Assembly (NCBI GenBank): GCA_019925105.1
Contig: JAHGAU010000030.1
Coordinates: forward strand, 124,001-188,000
Length of the DNA: 64,000 nt
Reading direction: 5' to 3'
Origin: Niebla homalea
Taxonomy: Eukaryota; Ascomycota; Lecanoromycetes; Lecanorales; Ramalinaceae
The position numbers were made by a program, and so were the translations under genes. Shown one piece after another: positions 61,310 through 64,000 of the stretch. The notes under the pieces are model-generated. The model was not told the DNA's origin and did not search any database. It worked only from the letters and a program-made list of their open reading frames with translations. How positions within the stretch are numbered: the stretch's first letter is position 1; every line of letters starts with the position of its first letter.

Positions 61310-64000
61310 CCTAGCCTTTTATAGAATAATATTTAATATTCACGCCGTAAAATACGTAAAGCCTTTTTTTTTTCTAGAAATTATTTTCTTTTAAGGTTTT
61401 TTTTATATGATCTTTTTAATTAAGCTTCTTATTAACTTAAAGGCTAAGGACTTTAATATTGGCCTCCGGTTTTACCGTAACTTTATTTAAATTTACCGTA
61501 ATTATTATATTATATTACTTTAAATTCTTATTTTTAGAAATAAATTTATAGTTATATAATATAAATTAAGCCTTTTACGTTTTTATTTACCGTAAGTAGA
61601 TTTTTTAAGTTTATTTTAACCTTAAATAGTTTATATAAATAGAAATATTATAAATTAAAAGGTAAATATTATTAATAAAACCCTTAATTTAGACTTTCTG
61701 CTTTAATTTAATTAATTCTTTAATTAACGCGTTATTAAAGAATAAGAATCAGAAGAAAATAAAAAAGATAAATAACCCTTAAGGGACCCCGGTTATAATA
61801 AGTTTTATTAAGCTTATTTTTTATTTTAAATTAATTAACGTTACTTTAGTTACTTAAAAAGTTTTTAATTTCTTTTATAAAGAAAAATAATATTTTCTTT
61901 TTTCTATAAATTATATAAAAACTTTTAATAATTTATTTTATTAAAGGCTCTTCTAATATTTAAACAAAAAAAACTTATCACGTACTTTTTCCCGTAATTT
62001 AATATTATATATACGTTATTAATTAAACTTTTAAGGGCCATTTTTATCAACCGTTATTTTTTTATATTTATTTATTAATTAAGGAGAAACCCGTAATCTT
62101 CCGCGTAATTATTAAGGATTTTCATAATTATTATTTTAAGGGCTTTCTTTAATATATAAAGGAGTATAATTAACCTATAGGCTTTTATTTCCGCATAGTC
62201 CGGCTTAACCGGTTTCTTAAAGATTATCGTTTTAAACTCTTTAAACTTATAAGGGTAATAATTAATATCGAAGCAAGCTTAAAATAAGCGAATAAAAACC
62301 TTCCCGAATAATATCGTTACCATAAATAGGAACCTGTTCGGAATTCCGTTAGGTCTAAAGGCTTTGTCCTTCTTCGGTCTATTGATTGCCTTGGTTATCA
62401 TCTCCTGGGTCACAAATTCCTTTAATTTAATATACTTAATTATACGTCCTTTTTTATTCTATATAATATAATAAAGGTTAAATTCTTTTAATAAAAGATA
62501 TTCACCGGATAAAAATAAAATATCTTTAGATAATAATATCTTAAAAAGCCTCGCTTTATTAATCAGGGGCAGATTATACATATTATAAATACTTAGGTCG
62601 CCCTTAATATCCTTTTTTTATATAACTTAAAGTATATTTAAATTCCCGTTATAATAAGTAATATCCTAGTTATTTACGTTTAATTTTTTATTTATAAAGA
62701 AATACGTTTAAATCATTTTACTCCCTTTAAATATTAAGTAAAACCCCTTTTTTAAGTTAGTAAAAAAGTATAGAAATTAATTATATAATGGCTTTTATAT
62801 CGTTATAATATTAATATTCTCTATGTCCTTAAATCTGAATATTAATAATATTAATTTAATTACTTTACCTTATACGTTATATTATCTTATTCTTGAAAAC
62901 GTTAATATATTATATATTATATTCCGTTAAAGTTTTTTTTATTAACGTTTATATAAGTTATTAATTTTTTCTTAAAGTTAAATATTATTTACTCCGGCTT
63001 TTTTACGGTTATTATTATTATTTTAAACCGATTCAATTTAAAGATTAATATTACAATAAGCTTCTTCTTCTTTATATTATCCGTTATTATTTTTTATCCC
63101 TTTTTATTTAATTAACCTTTTTTACGTTTAAGGATTATTTTTAATTATTTTATTAACTTAAATTTATATAAATTATAACGTTAAATTTTAATTGTTATAC
63201 TGGTTTTTTTAGTTTAATTTCTTTAACTTATATTAAATATTGTGAAATTTATATTAAGTAATTATCTTTTTTATATATGATATATTTAAGTATATTTTTC
63301 ATTAAGCCTTTTATTATAAGACTTACGTACTTATAAGTATTATCATCCTTAACGTATATCACATATTTTATATTATTAAAATACCTTATAATAATAATAT
63401 TCGTAACCTTGGTATTTAAATATTCATAAATATCTACCGGTTAATTATATAACAGGATTAGTTTAAAAGATTTACCCTTTATTATTCCCTTATTGAAAAT
63501 CTCGTTATATATCCTTATTAATATTATACTTAAGATAATTATAAAGTATCTTATTCCGTAATTAAGGGTATTTAATTTTTAAATTATAAGTAAAAACTTA
63601 TAATTTATAATTTATAATTTAAAATAAAAAACCGTATTTTTTTTATATGTTTTAAGGTAAATTCTCTTTCTGCCTTTATAAAACGTCTTAATATATTTTA
63701 TCTATTATAATAATAAGTAGTTATTTTAACTTTTTATTAACTTAAACTTCTTTTTATTAATTTATATGTTCGATTTCTTTAGCCCCTTTCTTACCTTTAA
63801 AAACGCTATATTAAAAAGGATATTTTTACTTTATAATTTACGTATTATAATAATCTGCTCCGTAAGTGGCTTTTCCGTTACCTTAAAGGTTTTTATTAAT
63901 TATAAAGGATTTACCTTTATAACCGCGTCCTTCTCCTAGTTATTTAATAGCCGGATTATCATTGTTTTTACCTTCTTAAACGCTGTTATTTTTTCTTTAA
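61310..64000 (-). mobile_element. LINE zeta (Tad1-like), RIP-degraded, truncated, with internal deletion; runs off the right edge
   Basis: It is collinear with LINE delta from about its 48,450 to 51,950 position. The RT motif is at about 61,740-61,800, the endonuclease at about 62,500-63,100, and ORF1-side sequence at 63,650-64,000. Near 62,412 about 0.8 kb present in delta and alpha (delta about 49,560-50,375) is missing; just left of the junction (62,270-62,412) the sequence is unusually GC-rich. The 3' end is missing at almost the same place as in alpha. Confidence 0.75.

Larger units (their letters stand above)
18065..64000. other. AT-rich heterochromatin-like block of RIP-degraded transposons
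   Basis: From about 18,068 the composition changes abruptly to mostly A and T. Nearly every CAA/CAG expected in the transposon proteins is TAA/TAG, and repeat copies differ by C-to-T and G-to-A, as expected from RIP at CpA. All the length is explained by LINE, Gypsy and LTR fragments listed separately, except about 60,640-61,310. No intact host gene was found. A few higher-GC patches remain, chiefly in LTRs and in two recently inserted LINE pieces. Confidence 0.93.

Overview
The window looks like a chromosome segment from a filamentous ascomycete (Pezizomycotina). Spliceosomal introns are short (53-95 nt, GT..AG with recognisable branch points). Promoters and leaders are CT-rich. Beside the genes lies a very AT-rich block of transposons whose copies differ by C-to-T / G-to-A transitions and are full of TAA/TAG stops, the mark of repeat-induced point mutation (RIP). 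I cannot name the species.

Bases 1-18,064 are of ordinary composition but gene-poor and eroded. They hold: the 3' part of a secreted-type FAD-linked (berberine-bridge-like) oxidase (1-1070); minus-strand coding debris (about 2.0-3.7 kb); two abutting orphan ORFs (4098-4999); a small putative secreted orphan (6577-6987); a two-exon membrane orphan (7641-8545); a conserved fungal gene disabled by one extra base (11138-11851, minus); a four-exon fungal PD-(D/E)XK nuclease-like gene (13508-15419, minus), which I reconstruct as a continuous 560-residue frame; and further fragments up to the edge, including two decayed relatives of one gene at about 5.4 and 17.0 kb.

Bases from about 18,068 to the end contain no intact host gene. 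This is a nest of RIP-degraded retroelements whose insertion order can be read from target-site duplications (TSDs). A Tad1-like LINE (alpha, minus) is split by three LTR-type insertions (Gypsy1, TSD ATAAC; Gypsy2, TSD ACTTT; a solo LTR) and by a second LINE (beta, plus; 13-bp TSD). Beta is split by Gypsy3 (TSD GCAGA) and by LINE gamma (minus; TSD about 14 bp). Gamma is split by the full-length LINE delta (13-bp TSD) and by a truncated LINE epsilon (13-bp TSD). Gypsy1 holds a 1.57-kb non-autonomous LTR element (TSD GATTT) and two inverted arms. Gypsy3 holds a short LINE tail with almost no RIP. After removing insertions, beta, gamma and delta are each about 5.8 kb, which supports the reconstruction. 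A seventh LINE copy (zeta, minus) runs off the right edge.

The retroelement proteins (gag, protease, reverse transcriptase, integrase, chromodomain; LINE ORF1, endonuclease, RT) are recognisable only through stops. No tRNA, rRNA, CRISPR array or telomeric repeat was seen.
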